Below, piece by piece: positions 1 through 8,167 of a stretch of 64,000 nt of DNA. The position numbers were made by a program, and so were the translations under genes. How positions within the stretch are numbered: the first letter of the stretch is position 1; every line of letters begins with the position of its first letter. The notes beneath the pieces were generated by a model. It did not search any database. It saw nothing but the letters and a program-made list of their open reading frames with translations, and was not told the DNA's origin. The stretch is taken from NCBI GenBank assembly GCA_026552975.1, contig JAPMTR010000064.1, forward strand, positions 1 through 64,000. The letters run 5' to 3'. The stretch is from Candidatus Methanoperedens sp. (lineage in GTDB: Archaea; Halobacteriota; Methanosarcinia; Methanosarcinales; Methanoperedenaceae).

Positions 1-4
1 AGAA

Positions 5-124
5 ATGCATAAGGCAACTTGTGCAGATTGCAAACAGGAAACAGAGGTACCTTTCGTACCATCAGGCGACAGACCCGTTTATTGCAGGGAATGCTACGCT
101 AAGCACAAACCAGCGAGATATTAA
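5..124 (+). CDS. CxxC-x17-CxxC zinc ribbon microprotein
   Basis: A 39-residue protein. Two CxxC knuckles (CADC near residue 6 and CREC near residue 27) are separated by exactly 17 residues, the spacing of the CxxC-x17-CxxC zinc-ribbon family of small archaeal and bacterial proteins. The four cysteines probably bind one zinc. The molecular role is unknown. The ATG at 5 is taken as the start, but the window edge is four bases upstream, so an N-terminal extension and the ribosome binding site cannot be judged. A terminator-like hairpin follows, so this is probably the end of its transcript. Confidence 0.6.
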   Translation: MHKATCADCKQETEVPFVPSGDRPVYCRECYAKHKPARY

Positions 125-145
125 ATAAGTTTTTTTAATAAAAAA

Positions 146-180
146 GAGGGCTTTTATATTATTGCCCTCATGCTTTTTTT
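146..180 (+). terminator. Stem-loop plus T-run after the zinc ribbon gene
   Basis: GAGGGC (146-151) pairs with GCCCTC (164-169) around a 12-base loop. A T-rich tract (174-180) follows. It sits between the zinc ribbon gene and hel308, so it should end the upstream transcript. An AT-rich TTTTATAT stretch inside the loop could also act as a TATA box for hel308. Confidence 0.5.
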
Positions 181-208
181 ACTATCATTTCATAAATATT
201 GAATTTAG

Positions 209-2482
209 ATGAAAAAGCCATCTGTTCAGATTCCTGAATTTATTGCAGGAAATAAAATTCAAAAGGTCTTCAAGAATGATAAAAACATCCAGATAAATGA
301 TCTTGACATTTCTCCTCTGGTTAAACAATTCTATATTGATTCAGGTATAACTTCACTTTACCCCCCACAATCAGCAGCCATCGACGCTGGCCTTCTTGAT
401 GGAAAAAATATTGTTGCTGCGATACCGACGGCTTCCGGAAAAACCCTTCTTTCTGAATTTGCCATGCTTAAATCAATATTAAACGACAAGAAAGGAAAAG
501 GCCTCTATATCGTACCACTGCGTGCCCTTGCAAGTGAAAAATATGAACGTTTCAGGAGCTTTGAGGCGATAAAAAAAAACGACGGAGTGGGTGTTTCAGC
601 CGGTATTGCAACAGGGGATCTAGATGCTCGCGATGATTGGCTCGGGCAATTTGATATTATTGTCGCCACATCTGAAAAGGTCGATTCACTCCTCCGTAAT
701 GGCAGCAGATGGATAGAAAAGGTGACTGTGGTTGTCGCGGATGAGGTTCATCTTATTGATTCTCCTGACCGCGGCCCGACACTTGAAATAGTGCTTGCTA
801 AATTGATGAAACAAAAACCACAGATCATCGCACTTTCGGCAACGATCGGGAATGCCGGGGACGTGGCTAAATGGCTTTCTGCACAACTGGTGGTTAGCGA
901 TTGGAGACCGATAATCTTAAAAGAAGGGGTCTTCTTTGTAAATGCCATAACCTTCGCAGACAGGACCCAGCGGGAGGTTAAAGGGTTCAACAAAGACAAC
1001 ACAATTTCACTTGTGGCCGATACCCTGAAAGAAGGAGGACAGTGTATTATTTTTGAAAGCAGCCGCAAGAATTCAGAAGGTCAGGCCGTTCGTACAGGAG
1101 TCGCCATATCCAAACTGATAGACCAGGACACCAGGGAAAAACTCAAAAACCTTTCTATGCAGATCATAGAAACAAGTGAAGTTGAAACCACAAAAAAACT
1201 TGCACAATGTATCGTGAACGGCAGCGCTTTTCATCATGCAGGACTTATTTCCGAGCAGCGTAAGATAGTCGAAAATGGGTTTCGCGATGGCACGATCAAA
1301 GTAATAGCTGCGACCCCAACGCTTGCAGCCGGTCTAAATCTCCCGGCGCGCAGGGTTATAATCAAAGGCTACAGACGTTATGATGTAAATTTGGGACAGG
1401 TGCCCATACCTGTCCTTGAATATAAGCAGATGGCAGGAAGAGCCGGGCGTCCGAGGCTTGACCCTTATGGTGAATCGGTCCTGGTCGCAAAGAATTATGA
1501 TGAAATGGAAGAGCTGATGAACCAGTATGTACTTGCTGGCGCTGAAAATATCTGGTCAAAACTTGGTACTGAAAATGCCCTGCGGACACATATCCTTTCA
1601 ATAATTGTCACAGGTTTTGCCAGAACCATGGATGAATTGCTCGAATTTATGAAGAATACGTTCTACTCCACACAGCAAGAACCCTGGAGTTTGAAGGTCA
1701 TAATCGACAAAATAATTAGTTTCCTGGTTGATAAAAAGATGATCATCCAAAAAGACGGGCTTTTTCCCACCCGCCTGGGTGAGATGGTATCACGACTGTA
1801 TATAGATCCTCTTTCAGCATCAATCATTATCGAAGGACTTGAAAAGATCGAAGATAAAGGCACCTCTTACACTGAATTAACCTTGCTCCATCTTGTTTCT
1901 ATGACGACCAACATGCGTCCACTTTATTTACGATCAAATGATTATTTGTGGTTAAGCGATCTTGTCATGGAACATCATACTGAATTCATAACGATACCCC
2001 CCCAGTCAAGTTCAGTCAGCTATGAATGGTTCCTTTCACAGGTTAAGACATCATGCGTTATGCTTGACTGGATAAATGAAAAAAAGGAAGAAGATATCGT
2101 TAATAAATTCGGAATAGGTGAAGGAGATATAAGAGCTCTTTCTGACATCACTCTCTGGCTTGTCCATTCGATGGCAGAACTCGCGGCATTCAAAAAACAT
2201 CCATCTGCAAATAGAGTGAGAGAACTTGAAAATCGGGTAGAGTACGGAGCAAGCCCTGAACTTCTTGAACTTATCCAGATCCGGGGGATCGGCCGGGTTC
2301 GTGCGCGCAAATTGTACAATGCAGGCATAATGGATATGGAGATGTTGCGATCGTGCGAACCAGGCCAGGTTGCAAAGATCATAGGTACGAAAATGGCAAT
2401 AAGAATATTAAAACAGATCGGGTCTGTGCCTCCTCCTGAAGAAAAATTGGATGAGCAGCGTAGACTTGAAGACTTTGGTTAA
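209..2482 (+). CDS. hel308: Hel308 superfamily 2 DNA helicase
   Basis: ATP-dependent 3'-5' DNA helicase of the Ski2-like Hel308 family, which acts at stalled or branched replication forks. Walker A (IPTASGKT) lies at residues 72-79, the DEVH box at about 178-181, the SAT motif at 210-212, and motif VI (QMAGRAGRPR) in the second RecA domain. A winged helix and ratchet region follow. A helix-hairpin-helix segment (ELIQIRGIGRVRARKLYNAG) lies near residues 690-715. At 757 residues it is slightly longer than many archaeal Hel308 proteins. The start ATG at 209 follows AT-rich promoter-like sequence. uppS follows 41 bases later but has its own TATA box. Confidence 0.95.
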   Translation: MKKPSVQIPEFIAGNKIQKVFKNDKNIQINDLDISPLVKQFYIDSGITSLYPPQSAAIDAGLLDGKNIVAAIPTASGKTLLSEFAMLKSILNDKKGKGLYIVPLRALASEKYERFRSFEAIKKNDGVGVSAGIATGDLDARDDWLGQFDIIVATSEKVDSLLRNGSRWIEKVTVVVADEVHLIDSPDRGPTLEIVLAKLMKQKPQIIALSATIGNAGDVAKWLSAQLVVSDWRPIILKEGVFFVNAITFADRTQREVKGFNKDNTISLVADTLKEGGQCIIFESSRKNSEGQAVRTGVAISKLIDQDTREKLKNLSMQIIETSEVETTKKLAQCIVNGSAFHHAGLISEQRKIVENGFRDGTIKVIAATPTLAAGLNLPARRVIIKGYRRYDVNLGQVPIPVLEYKQMAGRAGRPRLDPYGESVLVAKNYDEMEELMNQYVLAGAENIWSKLGTENALRTHILSIIVTGFARTMDELLEFMKNTFYSTQQEPWSLKVIIDKIISFLVDKKMIIQKDGLFPTRLGEMVSRLYIDPLSASIIIEGLEKIEDKGTSYTELTLLHLVSMTTNMRPLYLRSNDYLWLSDLVMEHHTEFITIPPQSSSVSYEWFLSQVKTSCVMLDWINEKKEEDIVNKFGIGEGDIRALSDITLWLVHSMAELAAFKKHPSANRVRELENRVEYGASPELLELIQIRGIGRVRARKLYNAGIMDMEMLRSCEPGQVAKIIGTKMAIRILKQIGSVPPPEEKLDEQRRLEDFG

Positions 2483-2483
2483 G

Positions 2484-2491
2484 TATAAATA
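2484..2491 (+). promoter_or_regulatory. TATA box for uppS
   Basis: TATAAATA lies immediately after the hel308 stop codon, about 33-40 bases upstream of the uppS TTG start. This predicts transcription starting only a few bases before the gene, giving a very short leader containing GAGTGAT as a possible Shine-Dalgarno sequence. It indicates that uppS can be transcribed independently of hel308. Confidence 0.5.
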
Positions 2492-2523
2492 CATCTCATA
2501 CTCTAACAGAACCGAGTGATATT

Positions 2524-3468
2524 TTGAGTTTATCAGGTTTATTGTATGGTGGTTATGAGGCATTACTTTCAAATGAAATTAAGGATAAACCGGTGCCATC
2601 ACATGTCGCCATCATTATGGATGGTAACAGGAGGTTTGCGCAAAAGCGTGGCCTTGCACAATATTACGGTCATTTTAAAGGAGCGGACACAACAGAAAAA
2701 GTCCTTGACTGGAGTTTTGATCTAGGCATCAAACAGCTTACTGTATACGCATTTTCGACCGAGAATTTTGACAGGAACGATCTTGAAAAAAACAAGCTTT
2801 TTGACCTTATCGGTATAAAATTTGATAAAATATGCGCAGATGAGCGCACGCACAGACGCAGAATGAGAGTAAGGGTGCTGGGAAATATAGACCTGCTCCC
2901 ACCAGGACTTAAGGCATCTGCCAAACATGCCGAGGAAATAACCAGGAATTATGATGGCGTGTATCTTAATGTCGCACTTGCCTACGGCGGGCGCCAGGAA
3001 CTTGTAGATGCGGCGCAGAGAATGGCGACAAAGATCAAGTGTGGAGAATTATCCCTGGACGATATTAATGAAGATACTATCTCTAAAAATTTATACCCAT
3101 CAAGCGGGTCTGTTCCATATGTTGACCTGATAATACGAACAGGAGGGGACGAGAGGATCTCAAATTTCCTTCCCTGGCAGGCAAACGGTAATGAGTGCGC
3201 AGCGTATTTTTGTGCCCCATTCTGGCCTGAATTTAGAAAGATCGACCTTCTGCGGGCGATTAGAACCTTCCAGAGACGAGAGCATGAAAAACAACTTAAT
3301 ACCGTTATGCGGATTGTTAAATTGATGAGTTACTATGGGATGGTAGAAGTGGAAGATGTAATTCGTGTTTCAAGAGGATTTATTACTATCCCCAAGGAAG
3401 AAGTTGTAAAGATCCTTCAGGAACTTACCCGAAGTAATGTTGTTTTGAATAATATGATAAAGTGGTAG
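2524..3468 (+). CDS. uppS: cis-prenyltransferase (undecaprenyl/tritrans,polycis-polyprenyl diphosphate synthase)
   Basis: Adds isoprene units in cis configuration to an allylic diphosphate, making the long polyprenyl lipid carrier for archaeal N-glycosylation and surface polysaccharides. Family signatures are clear: HVAIIMDGNRRFA with the catalytic Asp near residue 33, the YAFSTENF motif, and the C-terminal DLIIRTGGDERISNFLPWQ motif. The 314-residue length is usual for archaeal members. The start is a TTG codon preceded by GAGTGAT; no in-frame ATG lies close upstream. A TATA box just downstream of hel308 supports a private promoter. Confidence 0.93.
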   Translation: MSLSGLLYGGYEALLSNEIKDKPVPSHVAIIMDGNRRFAQKRGLAQYYGHFKGADTTEKVLDWSFDLGIKQLTVYAFSTENFDRNDLEKNKLFDLIGIKFDKICADERTHRRRMRVRVLGNIDLLPPGLKASAKHAEEITRNYDGVYLNVALAYGGRQELVDAAQRMATKIKCGELSLDDINEDTISKNLYPSSGSVPYVDLIIRTGGDERISNFLPWQANGNECAAYFCAPFWPEFRKIDLLRAIRTFQRREHEKQLNTVMRIVKLMSYYGMVEVEDVIRVSRGFITIPKEEVVKILQELTRSNVVLNNMIKW

Positions 3469-3626
3469 TTTTTAGTTCCTGGAGTTAATATCCCACCGTA
3501 GAAAGTCCTTTATCCTATTCCTTCGTTCCAATAATATTCTTGATGTTACCGCTCTTCTCTTAAATTTTCTTACTGATACCATGATTGCTCACGATTCATG
3601 GCAATGTTTTCACATTTTTATGAGTG

Positions 3627-4874
3627 TTAGTGTGAAATAGGTGTGAGAGAGATGTGATCAACAACTTCCTCAACTGAAAGCAACTCCTGTTTCCCGGTTG
3701 ACATGTCCTTGAGCGCCACTTTTCCAGCATCAAGCTCGTTCTTACCCACTATCACTACATGACTTGCACCGATGGTATTGGCATAAGCGATCTGGTCCTT
3801 GAACTTTCGCCCCATCACATCAAGATATGTGGCAATATGCATCCTGAGCTTCCTGGCGATAATGATGGCTTCTTTTCTGGTATCTTCGAATGAGACGACA
3901 ACTATGCTCTTTGAAACTTCTGGCTTTGACTCGCATATCTCCATTATCCTGTCAAATCCGATAGCATAACCTGTTGATTGCGTATCCTCGCCTCCGAATA
4001 ACTGTGCCAGTCTATATGACCCTCCGCCGCATACCTGATTTTGGGCGCCAAGACCTTCGCAGTAGATCTCAAAAACCATGCCTGTGTAATAATCAAGACC
4101 TCTTGCTATCCCCAGATCGACCTGGTATTCAACGTCATAAACATCCAGAAGGTCAAGAAGCACCTTGAACTGTTTGAAAGCTTCTATCTCGCCAACAAGC
4201 TCCTGCACTTCATGCATAGCATTCTCACCGCGAAGCCCTATTAAGCGGAACAATTTTCCACGAATATCATCAGGAGCATTTATCTGATCAAGGAAAGCTT
4301 CAAGACCTTTATCATCCTTTTTATCGACAAATCGCATTATTTTGCCCTGGTCCTCTGGCTGGATGTCTTTTAAAAGCGTGCGTACGATCCCGATATGTCC
4401 GATATGCAGATCACCTTTTACCCCTGCGCTTTTTAGCATTTCAGCTGCAAGAGCGATTATCTCAGCATCCGATTCCGGTCTGGAGCTTCCTATTATCTCA
4501 ACGCCGAACTGGAAGAATTCCCTGAAGCGACCTTTCTGGGGGCGCTCATACCTGAAGCAATTATCAAAATAAAAAAATTTCAGGGGCTTTGGCGATCTTT
4601 GGAGTTCTTCCACATACATTCTAACAACGGGAGCTGTGAGTTCTGGACGAAGCGCTATCTCACGATCCCCCTTGTCCTTGAAATTATAGATCTCGCCAAG
4701 AATGCCATCGCCTGATTTAAGAGTAAAAAGCTCGATATGTTCAAAAGTAGGGGTTTTTATCTCCCCGTATCCCCATCTCGTTGCAACCTGCCGCAATCTA
4801 TTCTCAATATGTCTTCTCCTTTCCATTTCTTCTGGCAGGAAATCACGTGTGCCGCGGGGTTTCTGGAGCTCCAT
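3627..4874 (-). CDS. hisS: Histidyl-tRNA synthetase
   Basis: Class II aminoacyl-tRNA synthetase charging tRNA-His. It has the N-terminal [11 protein letters not shown] segment, motif 2 ([18 protein letters not shown]), the histidine-binding [14 protein letters not shown] motif, and motif 3 ([12 protein letters not shown]). A C-terminal anticodon-binding domain begins near residue 325. The 415-residue length is normal. The gene stands alone on the minus strand, convergent with uppS. The 158-base gap to uppS shows no gene. Its promoter region lies in the divergent 106-base gap shared with the signal peptidase gene. Confidence 0.96.
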   Translation of the reverse strand: MELQKPRGTRDFLPEEMERRRHIENRLRQVATRWGYGEIKTPTFEHIELFTLKSGDGILGEIYNFKDKGDREIALRPELTAPVVRMYVEELQRSPKPLKFFYFDNCFRYERPQKGRFREFFQFGVEIIGSSRPESDAEIIALAAEMLKSAGVKGDLHIGHIGIVRTLLKDIQPEDQGKIMRFVDKKDDKGLEAFLDQINAPDDIRGKLFRLIGLRGENAMHEVQELVGEIEAFKQFKVLLDLLDVYDVEYQVDLGIARGLDYYTGMVFEIYCEGLGAQNQVCGGGSYRLAQLFGGEDTQSTGYAIGFDRIMEICESKPEVSKSIVVVSFEDTRKEAIIIARKLRMHIATYLDVMGRKFKDQIAYANTIGASHVVIVGKNELDAGKVALKDMSTGKQELLSVEEVVDHISLTPISH

Positions 4875-4980
4875 AAATTATCTTCCTTTTGTCTCAGATA
4901 CTTCCTGAGTGATAATAAAACCTTATGCTCTGTGCTTTCCTGGTATAAACAATAAATAGCAACATTTTGAATCCTTTTTC

Positions 4981-5637
4981 ATGAATAAATTAAATGGTAT
5001 CTTAATTATCAGGACAAGTCTTAATATAATGGGTGATATTATCTCTTCATATTTTATGGAACTTAGAGACAGAATTAAATATTTCAAAGAAAGTGATAAT
5101 TTCTGGATAGGACTTTTGCGGGATTTCCTGTTCGTACTTGTTGTTGTTGCGGTCTTTTCATCGATATCCTATATCGCCATGGGGCGTTTTTCACCTATGG
5201 TAGCTGTGGAAAGCGGCAGTATGATACCTCATATCCAGATAGGGGATATTATTTTTGTTGAAAGTGCCGATCGTACTACAATAACAACTTATGATCAGGG
5301 AAAAGAATCAGGTTATTCAACTTTTAATGAATACGGCGATGTCATTCTCTACAAACCACGAGGAAGAGATGGCGTAACTCCAATTATCCACCGCGCCATG
5401 TATTTTGTGGAAGAAGGGCAGCAAATGTGGCCTGGAGGGCCTGCAGCTCCTTTTGCGGGTTATATTACAAAAGGTGATAATCCAAAAACTAATTCTGCCT
5501 ATGACCAGCAGGGAAGCATAAGCCCACACATACCGGTCAAACCTGAATGGGTGATTGGTGTGGCTCGATTAGAACGCGTTCCATTGTTGGGTTGTGTTTC
5601 GCTGGCTTCCCGGGGGATTTTCACCTGTTTTAATTAA
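4981..5637 (+). CDS. Archaeal signal peptidase I (Sec11-like, S26B)
   Basis: Membrane-bound endopeptidase that removes Sec signal peptides. A cytoplasmic N-terminus precedes one transmembrane helix (about residues 46-67). The catalytic serine follows in VESGSMIPHIQIGD. The Lys of bacterial enzymes is replaced by His (PIIHRAMYF), as in archaeal and eukaryal Sec11. The conserved Asp region is YITKGDNPKTNSAYDQ. The C-terminus is short with no convincing second membrane helix. The ATG at 4981 has no Shine-Dalgarno, but an ATAAATAG box about 30 bases upstream suits a leaderless start. An internal ATG at 5029 is the alternative. Confidence 0.88.
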   Translation: MNKLNGILIIRTSLNIMGDIISSYFMELRDRIKYFKESDNFWIGLLRDFLFVLVVVAVFSSISYIAMGRFSPMVAVESGSMIPHIQIGDIIFVESADRTTITTYDQGKESGYSTFNEYGDVILYKPRGRDGVTPIIHRAMYFVEEGQQMWPGGPAAPFAGYITKGDNPKTNSAYDQQGSISPHIPVKPEWVIGVARLERVPLLGCVSLASRGIFTCFN

Positions 5638-5657
5638 TAAATAAAGAAAAATTAAGC

Positions 5658-6902
5658 TCAGGCGTACAACTTTGTCTGGTTGGGGAGCCTGAAGTTTTCA
5701 AGTGGTTTCAACCTGTAATCCTCAAATAGAACTCTTTTTGTACTTTCAGATGGCACGCTCAGGGAGATCTCCTTTGTTCGTCCATATCTTCCCTTACTTA
5801 CAACGGTCGCGTTCAGGATACCCATCATATCAAGTTCGGATATCAGATCTGTCACCCTTCGTTGTGTCAGTATCTCAATGCCGATCATTCTGCACATCTG
5901 CTTATAGATATTGTAGGCTTCGCCAGTAGTTATATTGTTATCTCCATTGAAACCGAGAAGTACAACACTTAAAAGGACAAGTTTGGATTGACTGGGTAAA
6001 GTCCTTACGACTTCCACCACCCTGTCAACTTCTATCTTATCCTGTGCCTGCCTGACATGAGCTTCCATGACCTTGTTTGATTTTATTCTCTCTGCGATCT
6101 CTCCAGATACCCTTAATAAATCTAGCGCACGCCTGGCATCTCCATGTTCCTGTGCTGCATAAGCCGCACATAAAGGAATTACCATCTCTTCCAGGACATC
6201 GACCTTAAAGGCCATCTCTGCTCTCTGGGTAAGAATATCCCTTATCTGATTGGCATCATATGGCGGGAAAATTATCTCCTCTTCGCCTAATGAACTTCTA
6301 ACCCTTGGATCAAGGAATTCTGTAAATTTAAGGTCATTTGTTACTCCGATGAGACTGACTTTAGCCTTTTTCAGGTCTGAATTTATCCTTGTAAGATTGT
6401 ATAATACATCATCTCCTTTGTTTGCAAGTTTATCGACCTCATCAAGGATTATTATGGCAATATGCTTGTCTGAATCCAGAGCAACTTTTAGTTCCGTGTA
6501 CACCTGATCTGTGGGCCAACCTGTCATCGGGATCTCTTTTCCAAAATGTCGCGCAATGGATGCCAGCAGACGATATTGCGTATCCACCACTTCACAGTTA
6601 ATATAAACCACAACGCAGGGGATACCATGTACTTCCCCGGTTTTCTCCAGTTCTTTTCCTACATGTTTTGCCACAGCGGTCTTACCTGTTCCTGTTTTTC
6701 CATATATTAATATATTGGAAGGAGTTTCACCTCTAAGAGCTGAAACCAGTATTGTAGCCAATCCTTTTACTTGATCGCTCCTGTGCGGTAAATAATCCGG
6801 TGTATATGTTGATCTAAGTACCTCTCTGTTCTCAAAGATATTAGCCCTCATTAGTATATCTTCGAAAATACCATTTATCATTGTTGAATTTTTAGTCTCC
6901 AT
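5658..6902 (-). CDS. cdc6: Orc1/Cdc6 replication initiator
   Basis: AAA+ origin-binding initiator that recognises origin recognition boxes and recruits MCM. Walker A (GKTGTGKT) lies at residues 68-75, Walker B is IIILDEVDKL, sensor 1 lies in SLIGVTND, and an arginine-rich DPRVRSSLGEEEI segment follows. A C-terminal winged-helix domain binds DNA. I chose the ATG at 6902 because AGAGGT precedes it and the resulting N-terminus matches the family; a TTG at 6926 would add eight residues. Immediately upstream lies an AT-rich region with repeated ORB-like motifs, the usual arrangement of an archaeal initiator beside its own origin. A partial ORB-like motif at 6921-6941 overlaps its promoter, suggesting autoregulation. 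Confidence 0.95.
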   Translation of the reverse strand: METKNSTMINGIFEDILMRANIFENREVLRSTYTPDYLPHRSDQVKGLATILVSALRGETPSNILIYGKTGTGKTAVAKHVGKELEKTGEVHGIPCVVVYINCEVVDTQYRLLASIARHFGKEIPMTGWPTDQVYTELKVALDSDKHIAIIILDEVDKLANKGDDVLYNLTRINSDLKKAKVSLIGVTNDLKFTEFLDPRVRSSLGEEEIIFPPYDANQIRDILTQRAEMAFKVDVLEEMVIPLCAAYAAQEHGDARRALDLLRVSGEIAERIKSNKVMEAHVRQAQDKIEVDRVVEVVRTLPSQSKLVLLSVVLLGFNGDNNITTGEAYNIYKQMCRMIGIEILTQRRVTDLISELDMMGILNATVVSKGRYGRTKEISLSVPSESTKRVLFEDYRLKPLENFRLPNQTKLYA

Positions 6903-6958
6903 CCTTGAACCTCTATCTATCTCCAATAGAAGGGCAGGTATTAAGACTTATGGTTATC

Positions 6959-6979
6959 CCCCCTTTATTTCCTATGGAG
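6959..6979 (-). promoter_or_regulatory. ORB-like Orc1/Cdc6 binding motif 1
   Basis: CCCCC-TTTA-TTTC-CTA-TGGAG. Same spacing as the motifs at 7088 and 7122: a C-tract, four bases, TTTC, three bases, TGGA. Read on the minus strand it gives CTCCA...GAAA...GGGGG, resembling the euryarchaeal ORB with its G-run. Confidence 0.65.
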
Positions 6980-7087
6980 AAGATCATTTCAACAATAATC
7001 TTTTTTATTATTATATCTCTATGATCAATGGTTTTTACGGAAAAATATGTTTTTTATTCATTCATAAAATGATATATGAATACTCAA

Positions 7088-7108
7088 ACCCCATGGTTTC
7101 TACTGGAA
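7088..7108 (-). promoter_or_regulatory. ORB-like Orc1/Cdc6 binding motif 2
   Basis: ACCCC-ATGG-TTTC-TAC-TGGAA. On the minus strand it reads TTCCAGTAGAAACCATGGGGT, very close to the known euryarchaeal ORB form (TTCCA-N3-GAAAC followed by a G-run). It is the best match of the set. Confidence 0.75.
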
Positions 7109-7121
7109 CTTTTTAATACCC

Positions 7122-7142
7122 ACCCCTTTATTTCGTATGGAA
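7122..7142 (-). promoter_or_regulatory. ORB-like Orc1/Cdc6 binding motif 3
   Basis: ACCCC-TTTA-TTTC-GTA-TGGAA. Same orientation as motifs 1 and 2 and only 34 bases from motif 2, so the two could be occupied cooperatively. Confidence 0.7.
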
Positions 7143-7287
7143 GTTTTAAAAAAACAGATTTGATATTAAATTATAACATTAGAAAAAACTGATGTGTCTT
7201 ACTAAGACCGTTACAGTATATAAAACTTTCGAAAAAAGAATAATATACAAACGCAGTAAATAATTAGATTTTTTTCTATAAATATCA

Positions 7288-7330
7288 AAAATAAAATAAA
7301 ATAAAAATAAAATAAAAATAAAATAAAAAT
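7288..7330 (+). repeat. Tandem ATAAAA tract in the origin
   Basis: Repeats of AATAAAATAAAAATAAAAT form a run of about 43 bases made only of A and T, between ORB-like motifs 3 and 4. It is a natural candidate for the easily melted element of the origin. Confidence 0.7.
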
Positions 7331-7358
7331 TCGATAAACAAAAACAATCTTAAAAAAT

Positions 7359-7379
7359 CTCCAGTAGAAATTATAGGGT
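7359..7379 (+). promoter_or_regulatory. ORB-like Orc1/Cdc6 binding motif 4 (inverted)
   Basis: CTCCA-GTA-GAAA-TTAT-AGGGT, the reverse complement of the consensus shared by motifs 1-3. It lies on the other side of the AT-rich tract, giving inverted ORBs flanking a putative unwinding element. Confidence 0.65.
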
Positions 7380-7426
7380 AGGTTCCCAAAAAAAGTCGAA
7401 AAATGAAAATAAAGACAATTATCTAA

Positions 7427-7708
7427 CTATCTATCAACAGGAATAGCTTCTAATTTACTGGACAATCCCCAGATCAAAGTCCTTGTATGAATAGGTATGT
7501 TAGGATCATTTCCAATATCATCGAGAGTAGATATCACTAAAGCTGCTCTTTTTGAGATAGGCTCTTTTTCATTTGAAAGTACATTTTTTATATTATCGGC
7601 TGAGCGTCTGATATTCCTGGGAACAGAATCGTCATTTACGATCCTTTCAAGCACATCAGTACACTGTTTTATGATTTCGCCGGAGTTTTGCGACACAGTT
7701 ATCACCAC
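7427..7708 (-). CDS. UPF0147 family protein
   Basis: A 93-residue all-helical protein of the archaeal UPF0147 family, recognised by the [19 protein letters not shown] segment and the later [30 protein letters not shown] region. Its function is unknown; it is widely conserved in archaea. The start is GTG at 7708 (a second GTG follows at 7705). The gene is on the far side of the predicted origin from cdc6 and is divergent from the p27-like gene. Confidence 0.9.
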   Translation of the reverse strand: MVITVSQNSGEIIKQCTDVLERIVNDDSVPRNIRRSADNIKNVLSNEKEPISKRAALVISTLDDIGNDPNIPIHTRTLIWGLSSKLEAIPVDR

Positions 7709-7774
7709 ATGAATTAAATATGAAACAAGAATCGTTATTAAAGGTTATTAAAAGAAAAGACTTTCGGTGATACT

Positions 7775-8167
7775 ATGACAGGAAAAGAATCAGATGATAA
7801 AATAAAAATGATCACAAAACTTCTTGAAAAAGGAGGAACAATGCTCGCCACCCATCATGAATGCGGTGCACCTATGTTCAGGTACCAGGGGCAAGTCATA
7901 TGTCCGGTATGTGATTTCCAGAAAAAAAAAGAGCAAGAGCCACTAAATCCGAATGATCACAAAAAAAACAAAATCTCATCTGGAATTTCAGATATTTCAA
8001 ATAATTCATCAAAGCCAGCATTGCAGATCTCAAATATCATCGCGAATAAAATCCGAAGCCTTACAGCAAGCCTTGAAACTGAAACTGAACTTGGAAGGAT
8101 AAAAGATAAAATGGAATGTATCGAACGGGGAGTAAGAATATTGAGGATTTTGCGCGAGATCGACTAA
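7775..8167 (+). CDS. Sjogren's/scleroderma autoantigen 1 (p27)-family zinc protein
   Basis: A 130-residue protein with the p27 autoantigen signature LLEKGGTMLATHHECGAPMFRYQGQ followed by a CPVC knuckle (residues about 21-47). The single Cys plus CPVC suggests a zinc site. The middle is low-complexity and lysine-rich, and the C-terminal 50 residues are predicted helical or coiled. The archaeal role is not established. GGTGAT six bases upstream of the ATG is a good ribosome binding site. Its last four bases overlap the end of the convergent Rsm22-like gene. Confidence 0.82.
   Translation: MTGKESDDKIKMITKLLEKGGTMLATHHECGAPMFRYQGQVICPVCDFQKKKEQEPLNPNDHKKNKISSGISDISNNSSKPALQISNIIANKIRSLTASLETETELGRIKDKMECIERGVRILRILREID

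Larger units (their letters stand above)
6927..7426. other. Predicted replication origin (oriC) beside cdc6
   Basis: A 500-base gene-free, strongly AT-rich stretch. It holds repeated motifs of the form (A/C)CCCC-N4-TTTC-N3-TGGA(A/G) at 6959-6979, 7088-7108 and 7122-7142. An inverted copy, CTCCA-GTA-GAAA-N4-AGGGT, lies at 7359-7379. Between them are long A/T runs and a tandem ATAAAA tract, a good candidate duplex-unwinding element. Motifs flanking an AT-rich core next to orc1/cdc6 is the known plan of archaeal origins. Activity is inferred. Confidence 0.8.

Noticed and set aside
7288-7330. Regular A/T repeat considered as a CRISPR or satellite
   Set aside because: Units are too short, without spacers, and sit inside the origin region between ORB motifs.
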